From: Porodaedalea pini
Taxonomy: Eukaryota > Basidiomycota > Agaricomycetes > Hymenochaetales > Hymenochaetaceae
Direction: 5' to 3'
DNA length: 64,000 bases
Assembly: GCA_002794775.1 (NCBI GenBank)
Contig: NBAY01000026.1
Coordinates: 124,001 to 188,000, forward strand
Shown here: one piece after another, positions 1 through 14,100 of the stretch
Position numbering within the stretch: the first letter of the stretch is position 1
Layout of the letters: the number at the start of each line of letters is the position of its first letter
The notes under the pieces: model-generated
Seen by the model: only the letters and a program-made list of their open reading frames with translations
What the model was told of the DNA's origin: nothing
Database searches by the model: none
Program-made: the position numbers and the translations under genes

Positions 1-1759
1 TGCCATTCGTATCAATCTCCTTGATCGTATTTTGCGTAGATGCTACCACCTTGCTGACTTCATTAAACGCGTATCCTGTGTCTCAAATGAAGCTTTCCGC
101 TTCCTTCTCACAGAGCCCGCTGACTCCGCCGAGTTGGTCATGACGAACTGAGCGTCTTGTTCGTAGCCCAGAGGGTACCCAACATTGCCAGGCATAAATT
201 GTGCGCTAGCTGCATCTGGTCCTAGGGCTGGAAGGTATAGCAAGTCAGCGCCGACTGTCGTACCGGTCCTTCTCGGTGCCTGAAAGGCTTGAGAAGCACC
301 ACTTGCTTGAGACCGATCCTTTTCTGAATACAGCGATATGTCTGGGTTGGTCGCAACGGAAGGACGTGACATCGTAGATGTGAATACATCTGAGCAGGCA
401 TTGAAGACACGAGACGATTCAGCGTTCCCGCTAGCTTCAGCTCGCTCAAGTTCCATATTGTTAACACTGTTTAGAAAAGCATCATGATCACTAAGTAAGG
501 TCAATCGATAGTTCACCTGAAGAAATGAACGAGCGTACGAGCTGCTAGAGATATTGCTCTGAGTAGAACACTCTGTTCCGGGGAGATAGGGCTCGTCAAT
601 TGGAGAGGTTGTCGTCGAACCCTCCTTCAGATAGGACATCAATTCATCAAGCGTCATATCTTTAGTAAGATGAAGGGCTCCATCTGTCGCCTCCTGATCA
701 TCAAACTCAGTCGAGTTTCCGGAGATGACACCTAAAACCGAGTGGGATGATTGGTCAAATCCTATTGCCTCGTGTGTACCTTGAAGCTCCGTCGGAGGGT
801 TTGACTCAAGAGGTTCGGGTCCGAATAGTTTCTCCCTGAAGGTGGACTCTTATTTGAGGATGCGATTAAAAGAAACCAAATAATATGGACTTACCACACA
901 TCGATATCTCCAAACGACTCGTGTTCTGCTTTCGCCTCGCTAGAATCTGTGGGCGGCGTCGGGCTAAGCTGGCTAGAAGTTGTGGTCTCACTCAAGGGAT
1001 TCCCACAGCTATAGTCGCTCTCGTGACTGTCAGGTTCCGCCCTGTATATATGTGCATAATGAGAGAAAGCGACTACAGAATATTAACACAAAGGACGCAC
1101 CATGTCTTGTCAACAGCCTCAACATGAAGTGATGGCTGGGAAAAAGAGAAGTGCAGCGCTTCCTCAAATGCAGGTGCTGCCTGTTCACCCGTCTGTCCGG
1201 CTAGATAGGTTGCAGGAGTCAACAATGACGATGTCGCAGATGTCGCTTGCTGCTGCCAGGCAGAAGGTGTGGCACGGGATTGCACGCCGTTGATTGACGT
1301 CTCAGGACTCCAGGAGAAGCTATGAGCCAGGAGAGAAGGCCGGACCGGCTTGTAGAGCTGCCTATTAGGGTTAGGCGAACATGCAGGTGAGATTGGCACA
1401 TCTGTTGCCCGTGGGCTCCGATGGCCCTTGATGACACTCGCGACGTTCTGCTTTCCCTCTGCGTGCACCGCCTCATAAGCCGGAGATGCCGCACTGCAGA
1501 AGCGTGAAGCGCATTAGGATATAGAGACTAAAGAAACACGACGAGAAAAGTACAAACATTTCATCTCCAGTGGCGACGGGAAGGGTGATTCGTGACGCTG
1601 CATGCGCACTGTTCACATTCGTCAAGCGTACGTTCGCGTTGGCCGCGGTGGTCAATCTACCCACAGGAGTCAGTACGATAGATAAGGAGTGCAAGAATAA
1701 GAATCGAACCTCCTAATAGAATGGCTTGGAGCGGCGTCTACTACATGTAATGTCTCCAT
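1..1759 (-). CDS. Partial zinc-finger-family gene (copy A), 5' part; runs off left edge
   Basis: I read five exons on the minus strand: 1759-1710, 1656-1558, 1493-1101, 1041-895 and 835-50, ending at a GT donor at 49-48. They sum to 1475 nt (491 codons plus two bases), and every intron is phase 2, of 53, 64, 59 and 59 nt. The product is Ser/Thr/Pro-rich with little predicted fold. A basic patch RRKRKAS near codon 475 resembles the SRKRKR patch of the paralogue at 8957-11104 and could be a nuclear localisation signal. The Cys/His finger module that ends the other copies would lie beyond position 1. Start: ATG at 1759 opens the only frame that splices in phase into exon 2; the first donor (GTTCGA) is weak, so exon 1 is the least certain part. 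Family membership is inferred from the shared basic patch, exon phases and composition, not from the finger domain itself. Confidence 0.5.
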
Positions 1760-4585
1760 CTTTACTGTAGCAAAGGGGGCGGGCATCCGGAAGTTCTTAT
1801 AAATTTCCGTGCACCGATCAGTAAACTTTATTTTCGACCCATTAGAACTCGTGGAAACGGCAGTGCTGTAAAGTAAGGAGGCAAGTTTATGTCTGGTGTG
1901 AAAGAGAATGTGGCCAGCAAACCAACCTTTTGACCTTTATCTCTGACGCTTGCGCCTCGTTCTCCTTTTCCTTTTCCTTCCCCTGACCTGAGCACATATC
2001 CACAGGAGGGAGATTAATCCGGAAGACACTCTCGCCTTCTCTTTTTGGTTTACGCCTGCCTATTGCTTTCCTGCGCGGTGAAGGACGGGCGGATTGCTGG
2101 CTAGTTGAAGCATCCTTCCGCGGACGCGCCGAAATCGTAGTACTGAAAGCCAGTGGTTAGTTGACATACCAAGGATATATACAAAAAGAATATATTCTTA
2201 CGATGGGGCGAAGGTGGACGGCTGGTCATCGCTCGATGAGGCCGAATAGAGACGTGCCAAATCATCCGGGGTTGTCAAAGCCCATTCCGAACTCGAGGCG
2301 CGGGGGATCGACTTCCTCGACATATCCATCCGCTCTCGACACGCACAGAGTCGAGAGCTGTGTCTGGAGAGCGGTAAAGGTAGCAAGTGAACTCGGGGGG
2401 ACTGAGAGAACGAACAGCGCGCGCGAGCTGCCTAAAGTATGCTTTCCCCACGTGATCGCGGAAGGGAAAGTTCTGGCTCCACGATCGATTGCGATTAGCG
2501 GTGGTGGTACACGTATCACGTAACCCTGTGTTTCCTGTACTAACCTTTTTTTTTCAGTTGAAGTGAGGATATTGTGGCTTTGTATATGTCTGCACTTGTA
2601 CTCCCGCTTGTTCGCGGGATACCAGGCATGTTTCAACCCAGAGTGCCCACTTCGGTCGTATCGATCATCTACGAGTTTCCCATCGAAGCCTAGGACAGTC
2701 CCAAGAGAACCGGTCGTCGTCCTATAAACATAAGAAAATCAAATATTAAAGATTTCATTTCAATTACCTGGCATCTCTTCATCTGCCCATGGAACTGTTG
2801 CATAGACTTTCGAGAAGGAAAATTAAACAGCCACTTGTCGAAAAAGTACCCAATTTAAAACCGCAATCCCACACTCTGAAAGTTTCGCGCTGCGCAACGT
2901 CGAAGAACTTTCATATGAAGTAAGTCGACAATACATGCAAATAATTGGACACTCACTGGCGAGGTCTCAGATTAAGACCGGAACTACTTGATCACTACTG
3001 TGTTTTTCGTGCCTTTTGCCGTGGTGACTTGCCGGATTTTTAAAGACATTGCTGTTTGTTTGTTTGGCAGCTTAGAAAATCAGAGGCAACATGAAGAGAT
3101 AAAACAAATATTCGCCAGCTTTGACTGGGACGACGGTGATAAAGAGAAAAAATTGCGCGTTCACAAAGCATTGATTGGAATGATGGCCGCTCGGCATCTC
3201 CTCATCCAAATAAGTCTCACGCCTTGAACACGGCTTTCGGTCCCGCCTCTTCTCTATTTTACCTTTATCCCCTGAGATGCTAGCTCACCTCATGTCGGGG
3301 AATCTCAAGTTATCTTTGTCCTCGACCGCATGAATGACGATCAACTCCTCAGACGTGTCGCGGTGTCTCCCATGGCTATGGAGAGTCGGAGTCCTCGAGC
3401 CGACGGGCATGCAAGGTTTTCGAGATGTGGTAGAATCGCTTTTCTGATCTCGTCTTTCCTTGTGGTGCCTGCCCCGTTTTGATGGAAAATTGAATGGCAG
3501 TCGGGATTGAGCGAACAAGGTATCCCTAAGGGGTGAGTAATGCATTTCACACATCCACCCTCCTCCAAGCTTCAAGTATAGACATCGACGTAAACGTAAC
3601 GCTGCGATTTAATTACCCTGTCGAATCCTCGAACCCTCGCTCCGGCATCTTGAATATTGGGAACGAAGGACGAGGAACGGAGATAGACGTTCTGGACGCG
3701 GGGCTGGGAAGGAACTTTGAATCAAAGAAAAGAGAGAGTACTAATGAAGGAAGGCTGCCACTGAATTCGCATCCTTCGCCCGAGTACCCCGATCTTAGAG
3801 CTGGCCCTGTGAGCTCGAAGAAGCCCAGATTTTGATGAACGGACACGGGATTGGAGATCATAAGTCGTTATTCCTCAGGCTGAGATATGTTTGGTCCGTC
3901 ATGATGTATTGATATTACAGACTAGGCTCAACTGCCCCTCTCTGTCGGCGAGCGGACAATACCAAGGTTCTCTCAGGCTCGGGTAACAAATGAAATATGC
4001 AAAACTTAGTGCGGCACATGGACGAGCGGGCAATGACGCAGTCATGTGCTCTGTGCGCTGCAAAAAAACGGTAAGAAGCGGCATCTTTTACTCGCGCGAG
4101 CTTGCTCTTCTAACCGTCCTCCCTCAATCATTCCTCCAGGCACACTTGTGTGTATGCACGCTTGCCCAGAGGCGTACAGTGCTCGTGATCCCGAATATGT
4201 ATGTCGACTTCCGGCTGGGGTGGTCATCTTTCCCCGGACCAGCAATGCGGGGCTGCAACCATCAGAGCTCCTGTACCGAATCCGTCGCATCTGCATCAAG
4301 CGACCGCATTCTCCCCATTCAACGCTTCGTCTCAAATGATCAAAGTCACCGCGTGCAGTGCACGGTCCGCGGGCGATGCAGAATTTGTATTCAATACAAC
4401 GCTTGATTGAACTCTCATTTCTAGAGAAGTCTTGTCTTCGGGAATGGTATTTAATCCACAGGGGTACGGCTTCTCGAAACCCCCACTTGGATTCATTCCT
4501 TGTCGAGCCTTCTTGTCGAGCCTTCTGTGTACATTGTCGTCCCTTCGTCGTCACTGCGCAAGAGCACTTCCGAAAGAAAAGCACG
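1760..4585. other. Intergenic region, no convincing gene
   Basis: This stretch separates the divergent starts of copy A and the sugar transporter. Open frames of 60-204 codons occur on both strands (for example 2262-2636 minus, 3533-3835 plus and 4042-4656 minus), but none shows a recognisable motif, signal peptide, membrane segment or consistent splice pattern. The last few hundred bases contain CT-rich patches usual for a fungal promoter ahead of the transporter ATG. Confidence 0.5.
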
Positions 4586-6634
4586 ATGGGCAAAGGTGTA
4601 AGTAACTCTCTCTGGCTATAGGTTTGGTTCGTTAGAAGACTTACATTCGGCATCAACGTGCAGTACAGCTCAGCCGTCGCGGCGAACTCGGTATGTTGTA
4701 CTTTACTATTACATTGCAGATAATTGTACTAAGGATCTTCGGTACAGTTCTTCGTCGGGTCGTTCGCATGTATCGGCGGCGGTCTCTTCGGACTGGACAT
4801 CTCGTCCATGTCCGGAGTGTTAAACGTGAGCTCCAGTCGACTCTCATCGTAAAACCCGCCATTCATGTATTTTCTCGCATTGACAGAACGCCGCATACCT
4901 TCGTGTGTTCAACCACGTATGTGCCATGTTTTATACGGTCTTCTTGATGCTTACATTATTTTACTCCCCGCTAGCCGGCGTCTAACCCTCAGGGCGCTAT
5001 CGTAGCCTCCATGCCTGCTGGCTCCTTCGTGGGCTCGCTCGCGGTCACCAAGCTCGCCGACTTTATCGGCCGCAAGCCCACGATCATTATCTCCGGCATC
5101 ATCTGGGTCATCGGCAGCATCCTCCAGTGTGCCGCTCAGGTTTGTACCTTATTTCCTCTTTCTTTCCCAGAAAAATTATTCACCATCATTACCTTCTGCA
5201 CATAGAACCGTGGCATGCTCGTCGTAGGCCGCATCATCTCTGGTATCTCCGTCGGCTTCGCCTCCTCCACCGTCCCGCTCTACCAAGCCGAGATCACTGC
5301 GCCCGCCGTGCGAGGGCGAATGATCGCTTTGCAACAATGGTCCATCACATGGGGTATCCTTCTCCAGTACTTCATCCAGTTCGGTTGCTCCTACATCGAC
5401 GGCGTTGCCTCCTTCCGAATCCCGTGGGGACTACAGATGATCCCTGCCATCATCCTGTCAGTCGGTATGATGTGGTTCCCAGAGAGCCCTCGATGGCTTA
5501 TAGACCATGATCGTGAGGAAGAGGCGCTCCAGGTCTTGGCGGACTTGCATGGGAAGGGCGATAAGGATAACGAGCTCGTCCAGCTTGAGTATGAGGAAAT
5601 CCGCCAGCAGGTGCATTTTGAGAAGACGGAGGGCGCGAAGAGCTATATGGATTTGTTCAGACCAGGCGTAATGCGCCGCGTCGGTTTGGGGACGAGTTTG
5701 CAGATGTGGAGGTGAGTTTTGTTATTGTTATTTCCTGAGCTGGGATGTATGGACTGACTTTGGGACGTTTGAAAGTCAGCTCACAGGGATGAATATCATG
5801 ATGTACTACATCATCTACGTCTTCCAGGGCGCGGGTCTGACCGGAAAGCGCGGAAACCTCATCGCCGACTCCGTGCAATACGTGCTTAACGTCGTCTTCA
5901 CCAGTTTGTGCCCTTCCCTCCGTTTCTTCCCTTCGCTCCTTTGACTCTCTCTTTTTCACAGTCCCTGCAATCATCTACATCGACAAATGGGGACGTCGCC
6001 CCATGCTCCTCGTTGGGACTGCGCTCATGGGCTTCTTCCTCATGCTCGTCGGCGGGCTGCAAGGCAAGTTCGGCGAGTGGGGCATCGTCGACGGGTCAAA
6101 GGTCTGGGTCATCACGGGACACGGCGCCGCCACCAAAGGCATCATCGTCTGCTCATATCTCTTCGTCTGTAGTTTCGCGATTACGATGGGACCCGTTAGT
6201 TGGACGTACCCGGCGGAGATCTTCCCGATGAGGGTTCGCGCGAAGGCGGTTAGTCTTAGTACGAGTGCGAACTGGCTGTTCAATTTCGCGCTGGCGTGGG
6301 CTGTCCCGCCTGGTCTCAGCAATATTGCGTATAAGACATATTTCATCTTCGGGGTCCGTTCTCCTTCTTATTTGTCCCTCCGATCTATTTAACTTACTTG
6401 GGATTTCGGTTCGGGCAGACGTTCAACTTCGCGGCGTTCTTCCACATCCTATTCATGTTCCCGGAGACGAAAGGCCGCACGCTCGAGGAGATCGAGGACG
6501 TGTTCGCGCAGGGACACGTGTTCACCGCATGGAAGATCAAACCCCATGTGGGCCTCAAGACGCTCGAGGACGTCAAGCATGCGGCGAAGACGAACTACAT
6601 CGACGAGAAGGCGAGCGACCCGGGTACTCCTTGA
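4586..6634 (+). CDS. MFS sugar transporter (hexose transporter-like), nine exons
   Basis: Exons: 4586-4597, 4664-4690, 4748-4825, 4887-4916, 4975-5139, 5206-5711, 5776-5903, 5962-6353 and 6419-6634; the sum is 1554 nt, giving 517 aa. This is the usual length for the fungal sugar porter family of the major facilitator superfamily, proton-coupled or facilitative monosaccharide carriers of the plasma membrane. Family signatures are clear. ADFIGRK follows helix 2, and GRIISGISVG with PLYQAEITAPAVRG marks helices 4-5. PESPRWL precedes the central loop, QLTGMNIMMYY lies in helix 7, DKWGRRPM follows helix 8 and PETKGRTLEEIEDVF comes after helix 12. The tiny first exon (MGKG) is typical of basidiomycete sugar porters. 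The sugar cannot be assigned from sequence. Both termini and all junctions keep one frame, so the gene looks intact. Confidence 0.93.
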
Positions 6635-8956
6635 GCGTGATTCACGCGCTTGCGACTGCGTTTGTCGCGTCGAAATTTGACTTGGATGGGTCGTGGTGTT
6701 TCTTCGACTTACCTTCTTTCACTCTGATATGTGTCTGATTGGAGATTGGAGATGATGACGTTTTGTAGTGATGCTCTCTTCTCAGTTCTTTCTTTCATGC
6801 GCACGATTCTCTGTCTTTCATGTGTACTTATGCGCTTCCGCTTGGAATGAAGTTCACGATTCGGTTCCGTCTGAGTCGGTGTGTTCGCGAAAGAAAAGAA
6901 AAAAAAAGCTTATACGGTCATACGCATAGTCATTAATATTATACCGAACGATCAGTTATACCTTATATTAGAGTAACTACTCTTTAGGGGTATCGGTCGA
7001 TCCGGAACCGAGCGAAGGAAGGATAAGCGTGATGTGCCGCGAATGTGACATGTCGCGTCTCCTCTTCTTGACCGCTTTCCAATTATGCCAGCCCAGCTTC
7101 GCCAGCCCTGAGTGTTGGCTTATTTGAGGCTGTACATTGTCGGTTGTCGCAAGATGGGTTTGGTCCTACCAGCAATGTGCTTGAAGTCGTTTTGTTCTGC
7201 AAAAAAAGCCGGACACGAAGGATCCTTCAAGTTGAAACGACTGGATTGCAAATCGCTCTTCGCTAGAACTAGTGCAACACTTATCGGACGAGAGATTCTG
7301 ATGAATTCTAGACTAGATGATCCTGTTGGGAAGACGGGCTTGAACGAGGGGCGGATGTCAGAGATCGGTCGGCTCATGACGTGGCAATGCGACTTATTTG
7401 ACTCGAGGACGGTATTCATTGAAGCAGAGGCAGGACGTCGTAATACTCTGGTGAGTTAGACACGCTCTTTTCAAGGGAAAATAAATGCTCATCTTGGCAT
7501 TGCTAAAAGCAAAAGGTTGGATAGTATCATTGGAATACCTCCTGTATATGTATACAGTACGAAGGGAAGCATGACATCGCCCGTCTAGTCTCAGACACAG
7601 ACGACCGACTGATCATGAAGGATGTTGGTCCAAAATGAAGCACTCGCGACGTTGTTCACGCGATAGCGGTGCAAAATTCGACCTGAGAAGTGCCTGGTCA
7701 GCTGGGAAACGATCTGCTGTACACGAGACTCACCAATGAGTCCAGGTCAGCACATCGCATTCCTATGAGCCTACTGAAGATGATCAGAGGATTTCTGAGC
7801 ATTTAGATCGGAGATAAGGCTAGCGTCCGACACTCGAGCGACTTCAAAACAGTTCCCAAAAAATATCGTATGCGAATTCACTTACAAATTCCTCCTGGGT
7901 GAGAGATGCATTTGAGGAGAACATGATACAGTGGAATGGGTACGCTTGTTTGTACGTGAGTTTCGAGCTCGATTATGCTGATGGGGGCTGTTGACTAACT
8001 GCTAATCTTTTGAAGCGACTAAGTACGACCTTCGGAAGACAAGGCAGAGAAGCTTCGTTCTAGGGGAGCAATGAGTTCTGAATAGTGTCGAAATTTGGAG
8101 TGTGCACTAACCTGTCTTCATGAAAGAAGGTGGAGTCGCTCTGCGCAGACGTCAGCTGTCTGAAATTTGACGGTTTCTTTCGTTCCTCAAGATGACACTT
8201 CAAAGCAGCACAGGTATAGAGCAGAAGGATTTTGAATGGCGCGTAATTTGAAGGACTGGATGAAATGAGAATGTATGCACAGCAATGAATTGCTCGTACA
8301 GCCCGATCACACCGTCTTGAAGATAACGGCACTGTGAAAGGTGAAGTTAAATTGATAGCTATGTTTTCTTAAGGGCACTGACCTCATTAGCGCACAGCAT
8401 TGATTAGCTTGAGGGCCTTGACACTGGCTGAGGCTGAGGCCAGAGATGCGTAAACTCGAGCTCAATTTATACGTTCAGCTTTTGTGAGCCACCAAGTTCA
8501 GACTGAAAGATTGAGATTTGGTCACTGTTCCTCGCAAATGGATGAAGGGGGAAGCTATGGGCTGAAGGCTACAAAGCACTTTCTTATTCAGTCCTTCAGA
8601 AGAACACTTCCAGTGCGGTCGGGCCCATGCAGTCATGTGCGGTGCAAAATCTAAGCGCGCGATATGGGAGGGACGTGACATCGCGTCTAGTAACAGAGGT
8701 GCGAGAGGGTTCATTTCGAACCAGCTTTTTTAACCGACCGTCCACAGCTTTCCAAATCCGTGCGCCTTGTTTAACTCCTGCCACATCCTGTCTCTCTAAC
8801 TACACCTGCTACCTCCCCTCCCCCTCCTCCCTCCCCCCTCTCCCTCTTCATTCACCCACAACCAAGCTCTCCTCCTTCACCTCCCTCCGTCGTTTGACGA
8901 CTCAATTCTTTTCTCCTGTACAATCAACCGTCGAGGACGTCGATTTCATACCCAGT
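6635..8956. other. Intergenic region, no convincing gene
   Basis: 3' flank of the transporter followed by about 2 kb without a recognisable coding pattern. Short frames at 7112-7459 (plus) and 8060-8332 (minus) have no motif I know. The last 170 bases (about 8797-8935) are strongly pyrimidine-rich, mostly runs of C and T, and end just before the ATG of the next gene; such tracts are common core-promoter features in filamentous fungi. Confidence 0.5.
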
Positions 8957-11104
8957 ATGACTCCCGGACATCGTCGACCCCACGACTCGCACGGCGCTTC
9001 CTCTACGCAATACGGCTCTGCGTAAGTCTTCCCTTCTGCTGTTTCCCACTCATCTGTGTCGTATTCAATGAGCTGTACTGTAGACCGCACAATGGTGCGT
9101 TTGGAACTGGCCAGGTGGCTGAAATGGACTGGCGTGGCTTGACTCAAGTCGGACATGTCAGTCACGATGGTTCGAGTGCAGATGGAGCAACGCAAGATGC
9201 TTCAGATGTATCGGACGCACAACTGGCAGAGTACTGCACCGTATTTGAGTCGAACGAGCCCGGGGTTGACGGGAGAGCAATATTCAGGTACGTGGCTCGA
9301 GGACTTGTTGAAAGCACGCAACTGATTCGATGTAAAAGCAGGAGTGGTACTTCAAATGGTCTCGCATCAGATGCATCAGGCGAGGTGCAGGACGTGCATG
9401 CTCAACGTGCAAAACGCTTTGACATGATGCTATATGATTCGGATCATCCACCGTTGCACTTCCCCGGGCTGTCGTCACAGCTAACGCAGGGTCCTTTCGA
9501 GGACAGGTTCCCTCCACTCAACGCCCTCCAAGACACTTCCGTCCACCTTAACGCGCGCCTCAGGGGCGAGCAAGTCGACCTCTTCGGCTTGGCGGGAACG
9601 TTGGTGCGTCCGGCTCCAAATGTGCCTTTTCCGCCATTCAGAAGCGACGAGCGAGTTCGGACATCTCTTCTGTGAGTTATTTTCTCTCCATGAAACACTA
9701 GTATTCATTTTGTCTTATAGTCCTCTGTCCCGCTCGTCTACTACAACGCCATACTCACCGATGCTAATCCAAACACCGGTCGACGGATTCAACCTGGGGT
9801 TTGATATGCATGGCCATAGTGTAGGCCATGCCTTGGCGCGCAATCCACTCCGCTCGGTTGATACGAACACAGAGGATTATTCCTCGTCCTGCAAATCATT
9901 TGAATCTGCTGGGCTCGCGCATGAGACGGCCAATGTGAACGGTCCTCAATCCCATGTTCACAACAGAACTGGCTTCCCATTCGACTTGGGGCTGGCTAAT
10001 GTACCATCCGCCAACACCACGATTATCTCCGACTCAGGCACTCATTCCATAGACTCCCTGTTTGGCATTCAGCCTCACAACGCGATCCCAAGGAATGGGC
10101 TCTGGACGGATACCACGACAGCAGGCTCACACGTTGAACACTCTCAGTGGAACGTCGAGGCCGCCATGTTACCTATGCTATTTCCGGGTACTGGCCTGCC
10201 GAACGATATGTCTCAAGAATTCGATCACCTTCCAGTGAATGAGACTCCTGGACGTGCAAGGACGTCAATCCCTGCATCGTCCAGTAGGAAACGCAAGAGG
10301 ACGAGGACAGTGGGGTCAGAAGTCCCGCCATTCTCCGGTACGGAATCTCCGAGCCGGGAAGAGGCCCAGAGGAAGAAGGCTCCCCATCGTCGTGGGCACA
10401 GGAATGCGACCGCTGTGTCCTCAGTTCCAGTACCTGGCCTTCCGTTCCCACCCCCGACCGGTTCCGCTGTCGAACCAACTACGCCTCAAGGAGCTGAGAA
10501 GAAAGACAATACGCCTGACGCAAAAGTCGTTAACGAGGTGAAGAAGGGAAATGAGAAATTGATCCTTCCGAATGGCGAACGGGCCAACACTCTATCATTG
10601 CAAACTGTTATGGATACGCTCGGCTTACAACGGGTGTTCCCTGAAGATAAGCAGTTCGATTGTGTCGTCCCGGGTTGCAATGAGTCGGTGATCGAAGCCG
10701 ACTTGCTCTGTCATTTCGCGAAGCACTTCAAAGCGCTTGGGTTGTCTAAAGCGAGCAGACCGTGTCCATGTCCGGTACTGACCTGCGGTAAATCGATCTG
10801 CGATTTACCGGGCCTCGGAAGGCACTTGCGGGACCATCATCTGCGAGCTCAACGGATGACATGTCGATGTGGAAGGGGAGTGAATCGGCGTGCATGGGAT
10901 CAGGTTGAGCGTCATCTCGAAAACGGTAAACATGACAAGGCACGGAAGGAGCTTGGATTGCGCTGGGGGATTGAAGGCGAACAGGACCATGGCACTGGGG
11001 ACGAGGCGGGGAATGAAAATGCAAATGACAACGGCGACAACGGCGACGATATAGATGACAAGGAGGAGGGGTCAAGTAATGGAGCAAAACGTCGTCGTCT
11101 TTGA
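8957..11104 (+). CDS. Zinc-finger-family gene (copy B), putative transcription regulator
   Basis: Four exons: 8957-9021, 9084-9287, 9342-9671 and 9721-11104, total 1983 nt, 660 aa; all three introns are phase 2. The first two thirds are low-complexity and probably disordered. A basic patch SSSRKRKRTR lies near residue 375. The C-terminal part has three Cys/His modules. The first is C-x4-C with two spaced His (VPGCNES..CHFAKH). The second is a canonical C-x4-C-x12-H-x3-H finger (CPVLTCGK..RHLRDH). The third starts CRCG and ends RHLENGKH. The tail is Asp/Asn-rich and ends in RRRL. A nuclear DNA-binding role is inference from these modules. The upstream frame is open to 8627 but crosses the CT-rich promoter tract, so I place the start at 8957. 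Intron 2 (9288-9341, 54 nt) is in frame and could be retained. The exon 2 segment YCTVFESNE matches ICTIFEPDI in copy C, supporting common descent. Confidence 0.78.
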
Positions 11105-14100
11105 GTTCCCTTGAAACTCACTTAACAAAACTCTTTATTTCTCTGTTTTCTTCAAATCTTTGACTCTTCTCATGTCTTCTCAGCCTGATATCATGCGTTT
11201 TCATTTTTGTTCTTCAGTTGCTGTTCCGTTCTGTCCAGCTTCCACATAACCATCTCCCATTCTATTTCATCTGTAATACAACTCCCCATTCGAACCGAAT
11301 TCTTCTTTACTTTCTTCTATTTCCTTCCACTTTTCAGATTTTCCGCGGCAACACATCTGGGACTCCCCCTATTGATGGTCTTCCTACTCTAGCGACTTTT
11401 GCGCTATCGGCGCTTTCTTGATTGCTTTTCACTTTCCACTTGCAAATCATTTCCGTCTCATCACTGTTCCGGTTCCTCTTTTCTTATTCTTATCCTTTAT
11501 TATCGCACTCGAAATAGCTTTCTCTTTGTCACAACGTTTTTCGCTTGCTATCTTTGTTGTCTAGCTGTTGTGGAATTTTGTATCGTAGCACTATAGGTTT
11601 GTATCGTGTAGCTTGGGTCCGGAGATTTATAACACGAATTCTGTGGAATCAAGACAACTGAGGAGTCATTGGATGCTACACTTGACTGGTAGAGCGAACG
11701 GAAAGAAGGATAGTAAAATTTATTTGACCTTAAGCTTGAACTCTACGGGTATGTGAATTAGGTTGTCGTTTTATAGAGAACTTTTAAGGAAATGGCGGAT
11801 AGTGGATAAAACAGCAGCAACCGAACAGCCGGCTCTCCAGACAACTGGGTTGTACGTCCAAAGAATAGAAAGTTTGAGAACTATTCCAACCACGACGACG
11901 TATACAAACTGCCAGTGGAAGGAAAGAGATACGTGTTGTGGGAACTCTTTGCTTTATCAGTGAAATTCTGTGCGTGCCACTGAGATAGGAGATTGAGGCG
12001 ACGGCCCGTTTGCTTTCAGAAGTATGCTCATAATTTGGCCATGGCCGTTTCCGACGTACAGTGGACCGCGTCGTCGAGAAGGTAAGAGGCTGAGTTTGAA
12101 GCGTCTCTGATTCGCGGTCTCCTCAGCCAAAGCTCTACGCACTTGAAGACTAACGGAAAAGGACAGATAGCGACATCTGAGCGGAGGACGATGAGAGAAG
12201 CCGAGAGAGAGCAAGGATGCATTGCGAAAGAAGCGGCAACCGCGTTAGAGGTCTGGAAGGATAAGGTACGGCGAAATACGAAAATTGTAAGGCGGCCTCC
12301 TTGATTTTGAGCCATTTGCCATCGGCAAGCCTGCTATTATTCCCATATCTCATAAAAATAAGTGAACTCTGTAGAAACGCGCTTATGTTCAAGATGTGCG
12401 CGACACATCTCATCAATATAATGTCAAAGCAGTTGCAGTGTAGGTCCACAGTAATCAAAGTGAACAACAACAGAGGGATGAACAGAAGTTAATCAGAAAG
12501 TCGGCACATGTCTTTTGAAATGACGAGGATTTTCTATTGCCTGAGACTTCGCTGGCGTCTGGATACTACGTATTTGCCTGACCGGATCTGAACAACATAC
12601 AGCAGCCCAGCAGTAGACGCTGTAGAAACACCCTGAATCGACAAGCCTTTCGCAATAGTTGATTTTAGTGTCACTCATGAGCCAACAGATGATAACACCA
12701 GCCTCAAGATGACTTGTTTTAACCTGAGACGACGTCCGTTTAGAGTGGGAAAAGTCTGCAACGCTCAGTGAAAGCTTCAGAAAAATGTATCACGCATCCA
12801 GAAGAACACATAGAAAACTTCAGGTATATATCAAGCTAGATCAAGCCGAAGAGCTTCAAGACACGAACCAGCAACTGTGCGTAGTGATACTTCGTGAGCT
12901 GGCCGAATCGCAGAAATCGTCCCGAATCTTTAGTGCCGCCGCTTCCGAGCAGAGACTGCTGCAAACAGCTCGAATGGTCGTTTTCACTGTTTCATGAAAG
13001 CCATATGTTGCATCTCCTGAAGATAGTGCTTCGTGTTCAGTGGGTTGTGTTCATCGGCGTAGCTGTAAAGGGAGTGGCCAACTTGAAGCTTCAGCGCGCG
13101 TTACACCGGATATCGTCACACGCCGCTTGCTCTCGAACGTTGCCAGCAGTGCCACTTACACTTGTTTGCCTCTCAAGTCTTGGTTGTCTGAAAGCGCTTC
13201 CTTCAGCCGTCAAGTCACCAAAGCGATGTTCAATGCCTTTTGAGGTTTTATAAAGCGAGAGACGATAGACATTTTTGTCGCAACTGGACCCACAGACAAG
13301 AACAACTATTCCGAAATACGCGCCGACGTTGATATACAACAGGACTTCCGAACTTCATGAAGAGATTTCAATGGACTTCTCGGACCGAGAGGGAGAAGAT
13401 GATATGCATGTTGGACTGGAGAATGGTCATGAAAGTTGATGAATGACATGGCGAGTTTGGGTGGGATGCTGAATTCCGGTGAGAACGAGATGCAGGAAGG
13501 GTGGGGACAAAGGCATGGTATGTTGATGAATAACTTTTCGTAAGGGACCGCTGCTCACAACCGCATGTTGCTCAATGCAAAGTTGGAATGAGATTGACGA
13601 GACTCATGCTGTATACATATGAGAAAACATGGAACCGTTTCGGTTCATCTCGAAAACCTTTAATGCTCGCCGGACAAGCGGTAACACTCCGAATGAAAGG
13701 ACATGGTTCATGCTTGTAGTATAAGCTCGCTCTCCGAAAATGCAAAAACCGAAAATCCTTCAAAGCCAGACGTCTTCAAAATGAAGCGCGGAGCACAGGT
13801 CTAGAAATAATTGGCTTTCATGAGCGCATGGTGGCAAGTGAGTTATGACAATTTCAGTTCTATTTGCGAAATCTTACTCACCTCAATTCCACTATTTCTG
13901 AAAATAACAAGGAGGCTGACTCTGAGGCGCACCCTCCTAGCTCAGCCACGCGAGAAGCGACATCTAAGCGTTGTCGGATAAGTGAGATATCCAAAGCACT
14001 GAGCTTCTGGACTCGGATGGCTTACTGGAATGCCGTTGCTCGTAAGAAAGTCAAGTGTATTCTCCACATGTATCGAAGTCTCCGGGGACGCACAATATTT

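Noticed and set aside
1360..1380. TTAGGGTTAGG, like a telomere repeat
   Set aside because: Only about two units, inside an exon of copy A; chance match.
2161..3861. Several open frames of 60-124 codons on both strands
   Set aside because: No motif, splice pattern or family resemblance; overlapping frames on both strands suggest chance.
4042..4656. 204-codon minus-strand frame
   Set aside because: Overlaps the transporter promoter and first exon, low-complexity Arg/Ser-rich translation, no recognisable domain.
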